Positions 27,601 to 35,813 are shown, counted from the first letter of the stretch. The stretch: 64,000 bases of DNA from Paenibacillus wynnii (GCF_000757885.1 NZ_JQCR01000003.1:2294001-2358000), one strand, 5' to 3'. Program-made: numbers and translations. The notes: generated by a model from the sequence alone, not told the origin.

Positions 27601-28055
27601 AGAAACACCTCATCTGAACCTTCCTTGATCCATATTTCATTGATTTCCGGTGTAGTCATTACAACTACCTTCTCATTTCCATCCTTAACTTCGTTTAATT
27701 TATTTAATACTATGAAATTCACTTTATTCGCCTTAGCTTTCAAGCTGATGTCGACATACACTCCATAGTCTGTTAGCTGATTTTCATCTAAAGAGGTAGC
27801 ACCTGTAGGCCACGCTCCAACATCCCCCGAAGGTGTGGTTACATCCCCCCATAACCAAAGGCCCATATCTTGAAATTCATTGTCTACTCTTTGATAATGT
27901 ATTCTCAGTGTGTTTTCAGGAATAGCATCCAAATTTGCTTGTGTTGTTACAAGAGGTTCCGCTTCAATCGAATTAGATATAGGTAAACTCACTGCTGAAA
28001 ATATCATCAAAATCAATAAAATCATTGCTATCATTTTGCTCCATCGCCTTGTCAA
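24606..28055 (-). CDS. Cell-surface GH13 alpha-amylase/pullulanase-like enzyme with SLH anchor
   Basis: 1149 aa if TTG 28055 is the start: it has GAGGAG 9 nt upstream and gives a normal signal peptide (MTRRWSKMIAMILLILMIFS). A GTG at 28097 would add 14 residues but has a distant ribosome site. Order: signal peptide; two pullulanase-type PUD/CBM41 starch-binding domains (about 45-155 and 160-265; NTLRIHYQRVD and NTVRIHYQKAD repeat units); GH13 barrel with DWVANH, DGFRSD (nucleophile near Asp446), MLAEDD (Glu474) and FITNHD (Asp537); a Big2-like domain (about 700-785); an unassigned domain; C-terminal SLH repeats (SISRAEFAALLVRSLNL; QVTKQELDIML; SRAEAAIAIYLLL). It should cut alpha-glucan outside the cell while bound to wall polymer. 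The exact specificity is not readable. Confidence 0.9.
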   Translation of the reverse strand: MTRRWSKMIAMILLILMIFSAVSLPISNSIEAEPLVTTQANLDAIPENTLRIHYQRVDNEFQDMGLWLWGDVTTPSGDVGAWPTGATSLDENQLTDYGVYVDISLKAKANKVNFIVLNKLNEVKDGNEKVVVMTTPEINEIWIKEGSDEVFLWEPVSLPENTVRIHYQKADPDYSNWGLWMWDDVETPSEAVASWPTGATSFSNAQIDKNGAYIDVELKENAGLLSFLVINRIDGAKDGAERSFAQLRDYKHLFIKEGDPAVYTSPYVTAVEDSKANFPDWSKDSTIYEVNVRQYTPEGTFKAFEAHLPRLKELGVEILWFMPIHPISVTNRVGSLGSYYAVDDYQAVNPEFGSLEDFKSLVNTAHEMGFKVMLDWVANHTGWDNQWINNEGWYTTDSEGNVVIPGGTNWQDVADLNFDHADMRNAMIDAMKFWVRETDVDGFRSDYAAGVPQDFWETARMELDQIKPVYMLAEDDTQYGLLSKAFNSNYGWELFYNIMKGIPNGEKGSKDIQSYIERTLQVYPKGSYPMNFITNHDTNSWEGTTSEMFGEAEKTMAILSFMLPGMPLIYSGQEIGLDKRLAFFDKDEINWDDLTMQPFYEKLITLKKQNAALWNGSEGGDVQFLTTDDPRVLAFEREKNGNKVVSVLNLSAENVTTAVYADTAAGTYQSYLHHTSFEINQEQTFNLAPWEYQIFTNNIAAESINVSNQDKLTSIATKGGTLQLAAEVLPANATKKEVTWSIQSGESYASLSDTGLLTAIANGTVIVKATSVSDSSISNTFNVTIQIKETTEVNPIPNTGSIINDVTKPNVEAAKGVVAFKEDSLKNGSGDPVTLTVASDIEQVLLPIHAAELVGKKPIKIKFDKVSIELPTEVLLAAQSLVSGATADKALISLNVTLLQQAAEDALLAMHKDANTNLKMGSAIHKISLSVIMNKNESKNLSPFTKPISISFHVNDGLSHDLAGVYLIKDNQKLEYVGGKRSDGIMTVRVEHLSEFAVLEYEKTFNDVIASHAAYLAIKSLAAKQIVNGTTETNFEPNKSISRAEFAALLVRSLNLKEVGTKGFSDVRGDEWYAGAVTAAAEAGIIKGRNEGVFDPRAQVTKQELDIMLQRANAFKNGNKLADTETLNEPKSLMSRAEAAIAIYLLLNN

Positions 28056-28223
28056 AAGAACACGCTCCTCATATTTAATTTTGTCTGTTCTACTCACTAA
28101 ATACGAAATTCACCCCATTCACTGCAACTACACTCAGGAGGCTGTTTCAATATACCACCGCAATGTACATTTCTACGTTAGAGGCTGATTGCAGATGAGG
28201 TTGAATATTCAGTGAATTACAAA

Positions 28224-28262
28224 AAACATCCAAAAAAGTGTCTACCCCTTTTTTGGATGTTG
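28224..28262 (-). terminator. Terminator-like hairpin
   Basis: Stem AACATCCAAAAAAG / CTTTTTTGGATGTT followed by T on the minus strand. It is the second of two hairpins between the acetyltransferase gene and the amylase gene and may insulate the latter. Confidence 0.75.
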
Positions 28263-28306
28263 ACCTACCTTACCTCAGAGGAAATAACAAGTTTCCGCAA
28301 CAAAAA

Positions 28307-28352
28307 ACCACACTCCCAGCAGACAGTTGAGTGTCCAATGAGAATGTGGTCT
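28307..28352 (-). terminator. Terminator of the ArgA-like gene
   Basis: Stem ACCACA(CTC) / (GA)ATGTGGT with a long loop, followed by TTTTTTG on the minus strand, 18 bp after the stop at 28370. Confidence 0.65.
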
Positions 28353-28369
28353 ATTTTATAACTATCGAA

Positions 28370-28873
28370 TTAGTTCAGCCTCTTAAGTACCGCTATTTCA
28401 TCACAAGCATGCTGCTTCGAGCAGTTCACGCAGTCGGTCCATACTTTTTCGGGGAAGATCTCTTTCTCTACAATATCAAATCCGTTTCTAAGAAAAAAAT
28501 CAACGGCGTAGGTCAGCGCCATAATCTTCGGGATCTTCTGACGTCTGGCTTCTTCAGTTAGGGCATTCACAATCAAGGAGCCTATTCCTTTGCCTTGGTA
28601 TTCATCATGGAGGCCAAGTGAACGTATCTCAACAAGGTCAGTGCCGAGCCTGCAGAGAGAACCGCAGCCAACGACCTTTCCATCCATTTCAGCAACGACA
28701 AATAGATCAATCTGACGCTGCAATGCAGCACGGGAACGGGGAAGCATAATACCCTTTTGTGCATACTCCTCTATCATAAGATACAATGGCTCAATATCGT
28801 CCACTGTAGCACTTCTGCATGTCGCCATTCTACTTTTGTTGTGAAATTCATGACGGGCCAACTTTGCAATCAC
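28370..28873 (-). CDS. GNAT acetyltransferase, short ArgA-like
   Basis: 167 aa from GTG 28873, with GGGGAG upstream. GNAT fold with the acetyl-CoA loop EYQGKGIGSLIVNALTEEAR (Q/R-x-x-G-x-G/A). The C-terminus KVWTDCVNCSKQHACDEIAV, with spaced cysteines, is the tail I associate with short N-acetylglutamate synthases (the mycobacterial ArgA type). It may acetylate glutamate for arginine synthesis, but no arginine gene is near, so the substrate is inferred only from this tail. It sits between hemW and the glucan block with its own terminator. Confidence 0.75.
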   Translation of the reverse strand: MIAKLARHEFHNKSRMATCRSATVDDIEPLYLMIEEYAQKGIMLPRSRAALQRQIDLFVVAEMDGKVVGCGSLCRLGTDLVEIRSLGLHDEYQGKGIGSLIVNALTEEARRQKIPKIMALTYAVDFFLRNGFDIVEKEIFPEKVWTDCVNCSKQHACDEIAVLKRLN

Positions 28874-28950
28874 CCTGCTTCACTCCCCCCGTTGATATTA
28901 TTGAATAAATATACATCAGAGTGAATTTGAATTCAAGAGTTATTTTAAAA

Positions 28951-30126
28951 TTAAACCTCTGTCAGCGCCCCTACAAATTCTCCGAAAACATCATTCCCAA
29001 AAAGGATTCCCTGCTTGCTCAGACGATAGATGCCATTCTCTTGCTCAAGCAATCCGGCATTCAACATTTTATGCAGAGACTTGCCAAACACATCCTCCAT
29101 GGTCTTACCGAATTGCGCTAGAAAAGCAGCCCCTGATATCCCAGCACGCATGCGAAGGCCCACCATCATGAAATCCTCCATCGCTTCTTCCTCAGAGATG
29201 GCATAGGTATTCAGCCGCGGCAATCCTTTACGGGAAGCTTCTATATAGGGATTAACCCCTTTGATGTTTACGTGACGCTGGCGTCGGGCATAACCGTGTG
29301 CTCCTGCACCCAAACCATAATAATCTTCGTTTCGCCAGTAAGTAATATTGTGGAGACTCTCTTTACCAGGCTTTGCAAAATTACTAATCTCATACTGGTT
29401 GTATCCCGCTTCTTCCATAGAAGACATCAGCAGCAGGTACATCTGGAGTTCATCCTCTTCGTTAGGGAGCGGAAGCTTGTTCTTATTGAACAGGGTGTGG
29501 AAAAGAGTGTTTTCCTCAACCTTCAGACTGTATATAGAGTAGTGAGGCAGATCAAGCTCCAATGCCTTCTTAATACTCTCCGCAAGCATCTCCACCGTTT
29601 GATTAGGTAAACCAAACATCAAATCCACTGAAAGATTATTCAGTCCAACCGCACGCGCATTCTCCAAGCTCCGATAGACGTCGTCGACATTATGAATCCG
29701 GCCGATGCCCTCCAGAAGCTCATTCTGAAAAGCTTGAACACCGAAGCTGACCCGGTTTACTCCGCCAGCCTTCATTACTTCCAGCTTATCGCGATCAGTA
29801 GTTCCGGGGTTAGCTTCCATAGAGAACTCTATATCTTTATTCCAGTTCGGAAAGTGTGTGCGAATCGATTTCAGGAAAAATTCCATTTCATCAGGCTTCA
29901 ATACGGTAGGTGTTCCCCCGCCAACAAAAATACTATTGATCACTCCAGGCGGATTCTCTTTAACCGTAAGTTCCATTTCCCGATCCAATGCATGGAGGTA
30001 ATCCATGACTGGCTGGTCCTTCAATACATATGAATTAAAGTCACAGTAAAAGCATTTGTTCGTGCAAAATGGGATATGAATATATACCGCCTCTGGGGGA
30101 CGGCTGTTAGTTGCGATGTTAGACAT
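28951..30126 (-). CDS. hemW: HemW, radical SAM heme chaperone-like protein
   Basis: 391 aa from ATG 30126 (MSNIATNSRPPEAVYIHIPF), chosen for AAAGGAG 8 nt upstream; an earlier in-frame start lacks a site. The radical SAM cluster motif is CTNKCFYC in HIPFCTNKCFYCDFNS. It follows FVGGGTPT and the HemN/HemW C-terminal domain (MMVGLRMRAGISGAAFLAQF). This group was long annotated as oxygen-independent coproporphyrinogen oxidase but lacks the extra N-terminal residues of true HemN and binds heme instead. In Bacillus it lies between lepA and hrcA; here lepA is the upstream neighbour as expected, but hrcA is displaced. Confidence 0.93.
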   Translation of the reverse strand: MSNIATNSRPPEAVYIHIPFCTNKCFYCDFNSYVLKDQPVMDYLHALDREMELTVKENPPGVINSIFVGGGTPTVLKPDEMEFFLKSIRTHFPNWNKDIEFSMEANPGTTDRDKLEVMKAGGVNRVSFGVQAFQNELLEGIGRIHNVDDVYRSLENARAVGLNNLSVDLMFGLPNQTVEMLAESIKKALELDLPHYSIYSLKVEENTLFHTLFNKNKLPLPNEEDELQMYLLLMSSMEEAGYNQYEISNFAKPGKESLHNITYWRNEDYYGLGAGAHGYARRQRHVNIKGVNPYIEASRKGLPRLNTYAISEEEAMEDFMMVGLRMRAGISGAAFLAQFGKTMEDVFGKSLHKMLNAGLLEQENGIYRLSKQGILFGNDVFGEFVGALTEV

Positions 30127-30181
30127 TAGCTGTCTCCTTTGCTTCTGTAAATGTAAAATCACTTCTAAGAGTAGCAGAAAA

Positions 30182-30201
30182 GGGAAGCCTTATGGCTTCC
30201 C
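30182..30201 (-). terminator. Terminator between lepA and hemW
   Basis: Compact stem GGGAAGCC-TTAT-GGCTTCCC followed by TTTTCT on the minus strand. It lies 220 bp beyond lepA and 55 bp before hemW. Confidence 0.8.
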
Positions 30202-30282
30202 TGGCAGGACAATGGTACGGATAAAACTCGTATTAAAGTTTGACTGCTAAGGAATGAAGAGGGTTCCTTTAAGTGGCTCTAT

Positions 30283-30357
30283 AACTGCATTTTGTACAAC
30301 TATTGAGCCCCCTAATCACCGAACAGGCCGTTTAACTGTATTTAGTGCCGTTAGATC
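30283..30357. repeat. Two phased repeat units, 51 bp apart
   Basis: AACTGCATTTTGTACAACTA begins at 30283 and AACTGTATTTAGTGCCGTTA at 30334, exactly 51 bp later. They resemble the repeats at 41871-42058. The first unit is framed by GGCTC/GAGCC, a short inverted repeat. Otherwise the 260-bp lepA-hemW gap holds only the terminator. Confidence 0.55.
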
Positions 30358-30422
30358 AGTGCAATAGACAGAGAACATAAATCCTGGTCAGCCAAACAAA
30401 GTTGGCGCTTAACATGACTGGT

Positions 30423-32234
30423 CTAGTCGATTTCCAGCACGGCCATGAACGCTTCCTGCGGCACCTCTACGCTGCCGACCTGCTTCATGCGTTTCTTACC
30501 TTCTTTTTGCTTCTCCAGCAACTTACGCTTACGCGAAATGTCACCGCCGTAGCATTTGGCAAGTACGTTCTTACGCATCGCCTTAACAGTCTCACGAGCA
30601 ACCACCTTGGTTCCGACAGAAGCCTGAATAGGTACCTCGAACATCTGGCGGGGAATGATACCGCGAAGCTTCTCGCAGATGATCCGTCCGCGGTTATAGG
30701 CACGGTCGCGGTGAACGATAAATGACAAAGCATCCACTTGTTCGTTGTTCAGTAGAATATCCATTTTGACCAGATTTGAGCGGCGGTAGCCCGATACTTC
30801 ATAATCGTAGGAAGCATAGCCCTTTGTGCCGGATTTCAGCTGATCAAAGAAGTCATATACGATTTCTGACAATGGAACCTCATACGTAATCGTTACCCGA
30901 TTGGCATCTAGGTACTCCATATTGACGAACTCGCCACGCTTGTTCTGACAAAGCTCCATTACGGTACCCACGTAGTCGTTAGGCACAATGATCGCAGCCT
31001 TAACGTACGGCTCTTCAATGTAATCAATCGTGCCGATTTCCGGATAGTGTGACGGGTTGTCGATGGTTATCGTTTCACCGTTTGTCAGCAAGATCCGGTA
31101 AATAACACTCGGTGCTGTGGTAATCAACGGCAGATTGAATTCACGTTCAATCCGTTCCTGAATAATCTCCATATGCAGCAGTCCTAAGAATCCACAGCGG
31201 AATCCGAAACCAAGAGCGCTGGAGCTTTCCGGCTCAAAGCTGAGAGACGCATCGTTAAGCTGCAGCTTTTCAAGCGCTTCACGCAGATCATTATAATCAG
31301 AGGTTTCAATTGGATATAGACCGCAATAAACCATTGGATTGATCTTACGGTAACCAGGCAGCGGCTCAAGTGTCGGGTTCTTGGTGTCCGTTACTGTATC
31401 ACCGACACGGGTATCGCCCACATGCTTAATGCCTGCGACGATAAATCCTACATCACCTACATTTAGTTCATTTACAATTGACATACGCGGCATGAATGCG
31501 CCAACCTCAATAACCTCAAAGGTCTTCTCAGTGGCCATCATCTTAATTTTGGAGCCGGCACGAATACTGCCGTCCATCACGCGGACATAAACAATAACAC
31601 CTTTGTACGGATCATAGTGGGAATCAAAAATCAGCGCTTTAAGCGGAGCTTCTGAATTACCCGTTGGAGCCGGTACCTGCTTTACCACCTGCTCCAGTAT
31701 TTCTTTGATGCCGATACCTGCTTTGGCGGAGGCCATAACGGCTTCACTGGTATCCAACCCAATTACATCCTCGATTTCCTGCTTCACCCGTTCAGGATCA
31801 GCGTTAGGTAAATCAATTTTGTTGAGAACCGGTAGAATTTCCAGGTTGTTATCCAGCGCAAGATATACGTTAGCCAGCGTCTGTGCTTCGATACCTTGAG
31901 CCGCGTCCACTACTAGCAATGCACCTTCACATGCTGCAAGACTACGGGACACTTCATACGTGAAATCGACATGTCCTGGTGTATCAATTAGATTCAAGAA
32001 ATAATCCTGACCGTCATCCGCACGATAGGTGAGACGAACGGCCTGCAGCTTGATTGTAATCCCGCGTTCACGTTCAAGATCCATCTGATCGAGAACCTGC
32101 TCCTGCATTTCACGGGAGCTAAGCGCACCGGTATATTCGAGTATTCGGTCAGCCAATGTCGATTTACCATGGTCTATATGGGCAATAATCGAGAAATTGC
32201 GAATTTGTTGTTGTCTTTTCTGTACGTCAGTCAT
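30423..32234 (-). CDS. lepA: Elongation factor 4 (LepA)
   Basis: 603 aa GTPase of the EF-G family that acts on ribosomes during translation. It carries G1 AHIDHGKSTLADRI, G3 DTPGHVDFTYEV, G4 LNKIDLPNA, EF-G-like domains and the specific LepA C-terminal domain (ending GSVEVPQEAFMAVLEID). GGGGGTAAGG precedes ATG 32234. It sits in the expected place after the spoIIP region. Confidence 0.98.
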   Translation of the reverse strand: MTDVQKRQQQIRNFSIIAHIDHGKSTLADRILEYTGALSSREMQEQVLDQMDLERERGITIKLQAVRLTYRADDGQDYFLNLIDTPGHVDFTYEVSRSLAACEGALLVVDAAQGIEAQTLANVYLALDNNLEILPVLNKIDLPNADPERVKQEIEDVIGLDTSEAVMASAKAGIGIKEILEQVVKQVPAPTGNSEAPLKALIFDSHYDPYKGVIVYVRVMDGSIRAGSKIKMMATEKTFEVIEVGAFMPRMSIVNELNVGDVGFIVAGIKHVGDTRVGDTVTDTKNPTLEPLPGYRKINPMVYCGLYPIETSDYNDLREALEKLQLNDASLSFEPESSSALGFGFRCGFLGLLHMEIIQERIEREFNLPLITTAPSVIYRILLTNGETITIDNPSHYPEIGTIDYIEEPYVKAAIIVPNDYVGTVMELCQNKRGEFVNMEYLDANRVTITYEVPLSEIVYDFFDQLKSGTKGYASYDYEVSGYRRSNLVKMDILLNNEQVDALSFIVHRDRAYNRGRIICEKLRGIIPRQMFEVPIQASVGTKVVARETVKAMRKNVLAKCYGGDISRKRKLLEKQKEGKKRMKQVGSVEVPQEAFMAVLEID

Positions 32235-32373
32235 TCCTTACCCCCACAAACAGCCTGTTGTTAATCCATCTATTATAACAGTACAAGCCCTACCCATCAA
32301 TCCCGCATCTGCGTTACCAAAAAGAAACAGCATCCCCCGCTTTTTCAGCAAGACAGCTGTTTCTAAGAACTTC

Positions 32374-32781
32374 TTAATTTTCGGAGGAATCAAACAAGGA
32401 AACTACCCAGCGGATGCTTTTCTGAGAAGCTTGCTGCAGTAGCCCCGCTGTCTTGTCCGCAAGAACATCGACCTTTGGCTTTTGCTCCTCGGGGACAAGA
32501 ATTTGCCCCGGTGTTAGTGTACTGTAATCCTTTACCTCTTGTTGAGGTAGGCTTGTAACAGCTCCGGTAGTCGGATCTATATTTACGGGGACGTATACGT
32601 AGGTCGGACTGGATGAAGGAGGTGTTGGGTTAGCGTTCTGTGCTGCACCGGCTACAACGTTCCAACCGGGAATCTGGGAGACCTTCGTCCCCTCACCGAT
32701 GCTGCCGAACTGCATACCTATCAGAATTCCGATACCGGCCCACATCCCAACAACAAATAATTTTTTACCGAAACGCGACAT
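32374..32781 (-). CDS. Membrane-anchored protein in the YqxA position
   Basis: 135 aa from ATG 32781, with GGGGTGGAG upstream. An N-terminal hydrophobic segment (KLFVVGMWAGIGILIGMQFG) anchors a Pro/Ser-rich linker and a short domain with YVYVPVNIDPTTGAV and a C-terminal amphipathic part. It lies 35 bp from spoIIP and upstream of lepA, the place of yqxA in B. subtilis. Sequence resemblance to YqxA is not obvious to me, so the match is positional. A sporulation-linked role is plausible but unproven. Confidence 0.6.
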   Translation of the reverse strand: MSRFGKKLFVVGMWAGIGILIGMQFGSIGEGTKVSQIPGWNVVAGAAQNANPTPPSSSPTYVYVPVNIDPTTGAVTSLPQQEVKDYSTLTPGQILVPEEQKPKVDVLADKTAGLLQQASQKSIRWVVSLFDSSEN

Positions 32782-32816
32782 TTCTCCACCCCTTCTGAAG
32801 TCGTTCTCCCCATAGC

Positions 32817-34127
32817 CTAGGAAGCATCACCGGCCGTACCCTCAAGAGCCTTACCTTTAGTTGCGTCCGAGTCCGTTGACTTGCTGGCTGCGTTTACTTT
32901 CTCAGCTTCATGACTGCTCCAATACACATCCGCAATAGCATCACCCAAGATTTCCGAGGTACGCTTCAGCTCTTCCGCCGTATTGTCAATACCGCCCACC
33001 TCAATTAACACACTGTTGGGAGACAAGGACTGATTATATTCGCCGTTATTGCCCTTGTTTGCCGCCTTCCCCCAGATTCCACGTGAGATCCCCGGATATT
33101 CTTTCTCCAGAAGCTGGTGTATCTGGTTCGCGAACGCCTCATTCTTCTTCCAATCTTTATTCGCATGTCCGAGGATAAAATACACTTGGGCATAACTTTT
33201 TCCGTCAATAACGGTGGTCGTCTTCTTATGCCGCTGAGAATCCCTGTGAATGTCAATTAATTCATTTAATCCGTCATTTTGGGCAAAAGCTGTCTTAATC
33301 ATTTGCCGGGAATATTTATAGGAAAAGTTCCAGCTGTAGTCTTCCACTTCCGTCGCGTAATCTTCCTTCGAGTGGATGGTGCCGACTCCGCGCAATTCCA
33401 ATCGTTTTGACAGATAGGATCCTACAAGCATTACATTCTTGGATGGCAGGGCGGAGCTCGGATTATCACCATTTGTTCCAATTAACGGATTATAAGCTTC
33501 ACGCGGATGCGAGTGGTAAATAAGAATTCTTTTCTCCAATAAATCCTGGGCTTTACTTCCCGCAGTATCAGGAGATGCAGTCGGTTGCGGAACAGGAGTA
33601 GCCTCAGGCTCGTCCCCTCCCTCATTAAGAGATGGATCATCCGGTGTAACCGTGCCTTCTTCCATAGTCAATTCATCGGTGCCAGGGTGGTAATCAGCAG
33701 GTGCATCCTCGCTGCCTCCAGACGCATTCCGCAGCAGCACAGGCTCATCAGCCGCCAGACCTGGAAGTTCTCGTGAGAGCAGACTTTTCGGATCATTAGG
33801 ATTCACACTGGTCAGGAGCTGAAACACAAAGGAGGTAACCTTATCACCGGATAGAGCGCTAAATTCCTTTCCCTTAGGCAAATGCGGCATCTCCATCCCT
33901 AGTATTTCCATAAAAAATCCGCTAGAAAGCGAAGTCGCTAATCCTTTCATTGAAGGAATGGGGGAAGAGTTCAGCTTCTGACCTGCCAAACCTCCCGCGC
34001 CCAGCAGTATGAAAAATACGAAAGAGCCCCCGGCTAGCAGTAGCATCGTTTTTCCCAGTGATAATACATCCATAAATCTTGCCCGTAGTCGACCAATGTT
34101 CCATAGCTGAAACCATTTTTTGTTCAT
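32817..34127 (-). CDS. spoIIP: Stage II sporulation protein P (SpoIIP)
   Basis: 436 aa from ATG 34127, with GGAGGAGG upstream. A membrane segment lies near residues 28-48 (LLLAGGSFVFFILLGAGGLA), followed by a variable acidic linker (about 140-195) and the amidase/endopeptidase domain with IYHSHPREAYNP, LIDIHRDSQRHK and SVLIEVGGIDNTAEEL, the metal-ligand and catalytic region of this family. With SpoIID and SpoIIM it degrades septal peptidoglycan during engulfment. It follows gpr, the classic pair. Confidence 0.97.
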   Translation of the reverse strand: MNKKWFQLWNIGRLRARFMDVLSLGKTMLLLAGGSFVFFILLGAGGLAGQKLNSSPIPSMKGLATSLSSGFFMEILGMEMPHLPKGKEFSALSGDKVTSFVFQLLTSVNPNDPKSLLSRELPGLAADEPVLLRNASGGSEDAPADYHPGTDELTMEEGTVTPDDPSLNEGGDEPEATPVPQPTASPDTAGSKAQDLLEKRILIYHSHPREAYNPLIGTNGDNPSSALPSKNVMLVGSYLSKRLELRGVGTIHSKEDYATEVEDYSWNFSYKYSRQMIKTAFAQNDGLNELIDIHRDSQRHKKTTTVIDGKSYAQVYFILGHANKDWKKNEAFANQIHQLLEKEYPGISRGIWGKAANKGNNGEYNQSLSPNSVLIEVGGIDNTAEELKRTSEILGDAIADVYWSSHEAEKVNAASKSTDSDATKGKALEGTAGDAS

Positions 34128-34271
34128 TATTCAGTTCCTCCTCCAAGCCCTCTGTAATCTCTTATATTCCAAATCTATGAACTTAAGAGCATCGCTAGAA
34201 CCGGAATAGGGTAACAAACAAAATAGAGTTCAATCTATTTAATAGATAGGGCTAGTCTTTTTAATTAAAAA

Positions 34272-34318
34272 AAAGCGCAAACCCGCACTTCGCCTCATCG
34301 GGCTCGCGGATTTGCACT
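34272..34318 (-). terminator. Terminator of gpr
   Basis: Long stem AGCGCAAACCCGC / GCGGATTTGCACT with one mismatch region, followed by at least seven T on the minus strand. It is placed just after the gpr stop, so gpr and spoIIP are separately transcribed. Confidence 0.85.
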
Positions 34319-34324
34319 TGTAAA

Positions 34325-35326
34325 TTAGTGAGTGTAGGCACCGACATTAGTAGGATCTACAGCTTCATGCAATGCTGTGTTAAGTCCACTGGCAACGATA
34401 TTGGCGATTTCCTCTATGAATTCGTCAATCTCCTTCGGCGTCACAATCAGATCATGTCCGAGCGGTTCCAATACTTCCTTAACTAAGGATAACCGTTCAT
34501 TCTCGGATATTTCATCCAACATACCCATGATTTTTTTAGTATGAGGCGTTCCCTGACCAAAGTGCGTTTTCATCATTTCCAGAACATTGTTGACTATAGT
34601 TGAAGCATAGCAGACCGTTGGGACACCAATAGCAATACAAGGGATACCCAGAATTTCACGAGTCAATCCTCTTCTTTTATTCCCGATACCGGAGCCGGGG
34701 TGTATGCCGATATCTGCTATTTGGATCGTAGTATTAATTCTTTCTAGAGAACGTGAGGCCAGGGCATCAATAGCGATAATGAAATCCGGTCGGGTCCGAT
34801 CAATAATCCCTTGGACAACCTCGCTGGATTCAATCCCTGTCAACCCCAGCACACCCGGTGCTACAGCACTAACATTCCGATATCCAGGTTCCACCTGATC
34901 CGGAACCAATTCATAAAACTGCCGCGTAATAAGGGTATTCTCAACAACTAAAGGGCCCAGTGAATCCGGTGTCACATTCCAGTTGCCAAGACCCACAATA
35001 AGGGCTTTAGAATTTTTACCAATGCCGATGCGGGTCATAAAATCCTCAAACTCTCGGGCGAATACCTCGGTTACTTTTTGCTGCAGACCAGTATCTCCTC
35101 CCCGCAATGCGGGTACTTCAAGCGTTACATAATTCCCAACGGTACGCCCAATTGCCCGGGAGCCCATTTCATTGCCAACCTGAAGCCGAGTTATCTTGAT
35201 GCCGTCTGCTTCCTGCACCTCTTCGTTCACGCCGGGGATGGGATTCCTTTGCGGTCCCTCTGCTAATTCCTTCGCCTCTAGCGCTAAATCCGTTCGCACC
35301 GAGTACAGATGAAGATCCAGTTCCAT
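34325..35326 (-). CDS. gpr: Germination protease GPR
   Basis: 333 aa from ATG 35326, with AAAGGAGG upstream. GPR degrades small acid-soluble spore proteins when spores germinate; it is made as a zymogen and trimmed at its N-terminus. Family sequence is clear (LIVGLGNWNVTPDSLGP, VVQGIIDRTRPDFIIAIDAL, DIGIHPGSGIGNKRRGLTRE). It is divergent from rpsT across a 180-bp gap. Expected forespore-specific control (sigma G) cannot be confirmed from the upstream sequence by eye. Confidence 0.97.
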   Translation of the reverse strand: MELDLHLYSVRTDLALEAKELAEGPQRNPIPGVNEEVQEADGIKITRLQVGNEMGSRAIGRTVGNYVTLEVPALRGGDTGLQQKVTEVFAREFEDFMTRIGIGKNSKALIVGLGNWNVTPDSLGPLVVENTLITRQFYELVPDQVEPGYRNVSAVAPGVLGLTGIESSEVVQGIIDRTRPDFIIAIDALASRSLERINTTIQIADIGIHPGSGIGNKRRGLTREILGIPCIAIGVPTVCYASTIVNNVLEMMKTHFGQGTPHTKKIMGMLDEISENERLSLVKEVLEPLGHDLIVTPKEIDEFIEEIANIVASGLNTALHEAVDPTNVGAYTH

Positions 35327-35421
35327 CGTTATATCAGCCTCCTTTTGCTTTTGTCGATAGTGTGCGAGAGAAAGCGGTCGTTTATACAGAGCCTGAAGGT
35401 TTAATTTGAAGAGTTTTAGTG

Positions 35422-35450
35422 TTGCTTTTTACTATCACACATGCTAAACT
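35422..35450 (+). promoter_or_regulatory. Probable rpsT promoter
   Basis: TTGCTT (35422-35427), 17 bp, TAAACT (35445-35450), 55 bp before the rpsT start. Confidence 0.6.
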
Positions 35451-35505
35451 ATTTTAAGTTGTGAATCATTTGATGATTTCGAATGTCTTACAGGAGGTGA
35501 ATGCA

Positions 35506-35778
35506 ATGCCAAATATTAAATCCGCAATAAAACGCGTCAACACGAACGAAAAACGCCGTGCACTTAATGTTTCCCAAAAATCCGCGCTTCGTACAGCAGT
35601 TAAAATCGCTGACACCGCGCTGGCTGGTACTGAAGTTGAAACTGCTCAAGCTGCTTTCCTAGCTGCTTCCAAAAAGCTGGACAAGGCCGTTTCTAAAGGT
35701 CTGGTTCATAAAAATGCGGCTGCCCGCAAAAAATCCCGCTTGGCGAAGAAATTGAACGCTCTTAGCGCGCAAGCGTAA
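35506..35778 (+). CDS. rpsT: 30S ribosomal protein S20
   Basis: 90 aa. The start is ATG 35506 (MPNIKSAIKRVNTNEKRRAL), behind AGGAGGTGA; an upstream frame extension is untranslated. Basic helical bundle protein that binds 16S rRNA in the small subunit. It is the only plus-strand gene of this region, between divergent gpr and convergent holA, as in other Bacillales. Confidence 0.98.
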   Translation: MPNIKSAIKRVNTNEKRRALNVSQKSALRTAVKIADTALAGTEVETAQAAFLAASKKLDKAVSKGLVHKNAAARKKSRLAKKLNALSAQA

Positions 35779-35813
35779 GACGTACTCATATTGAGCAATC
35801 TAAGAACCTGACC

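Noticed and set aside
28951..30126. Coproporphyrinogen III oxidase HemN
   Set aside because: The length and short N-terminus before the CxxxCxxC motif match HemW, not true HemN.
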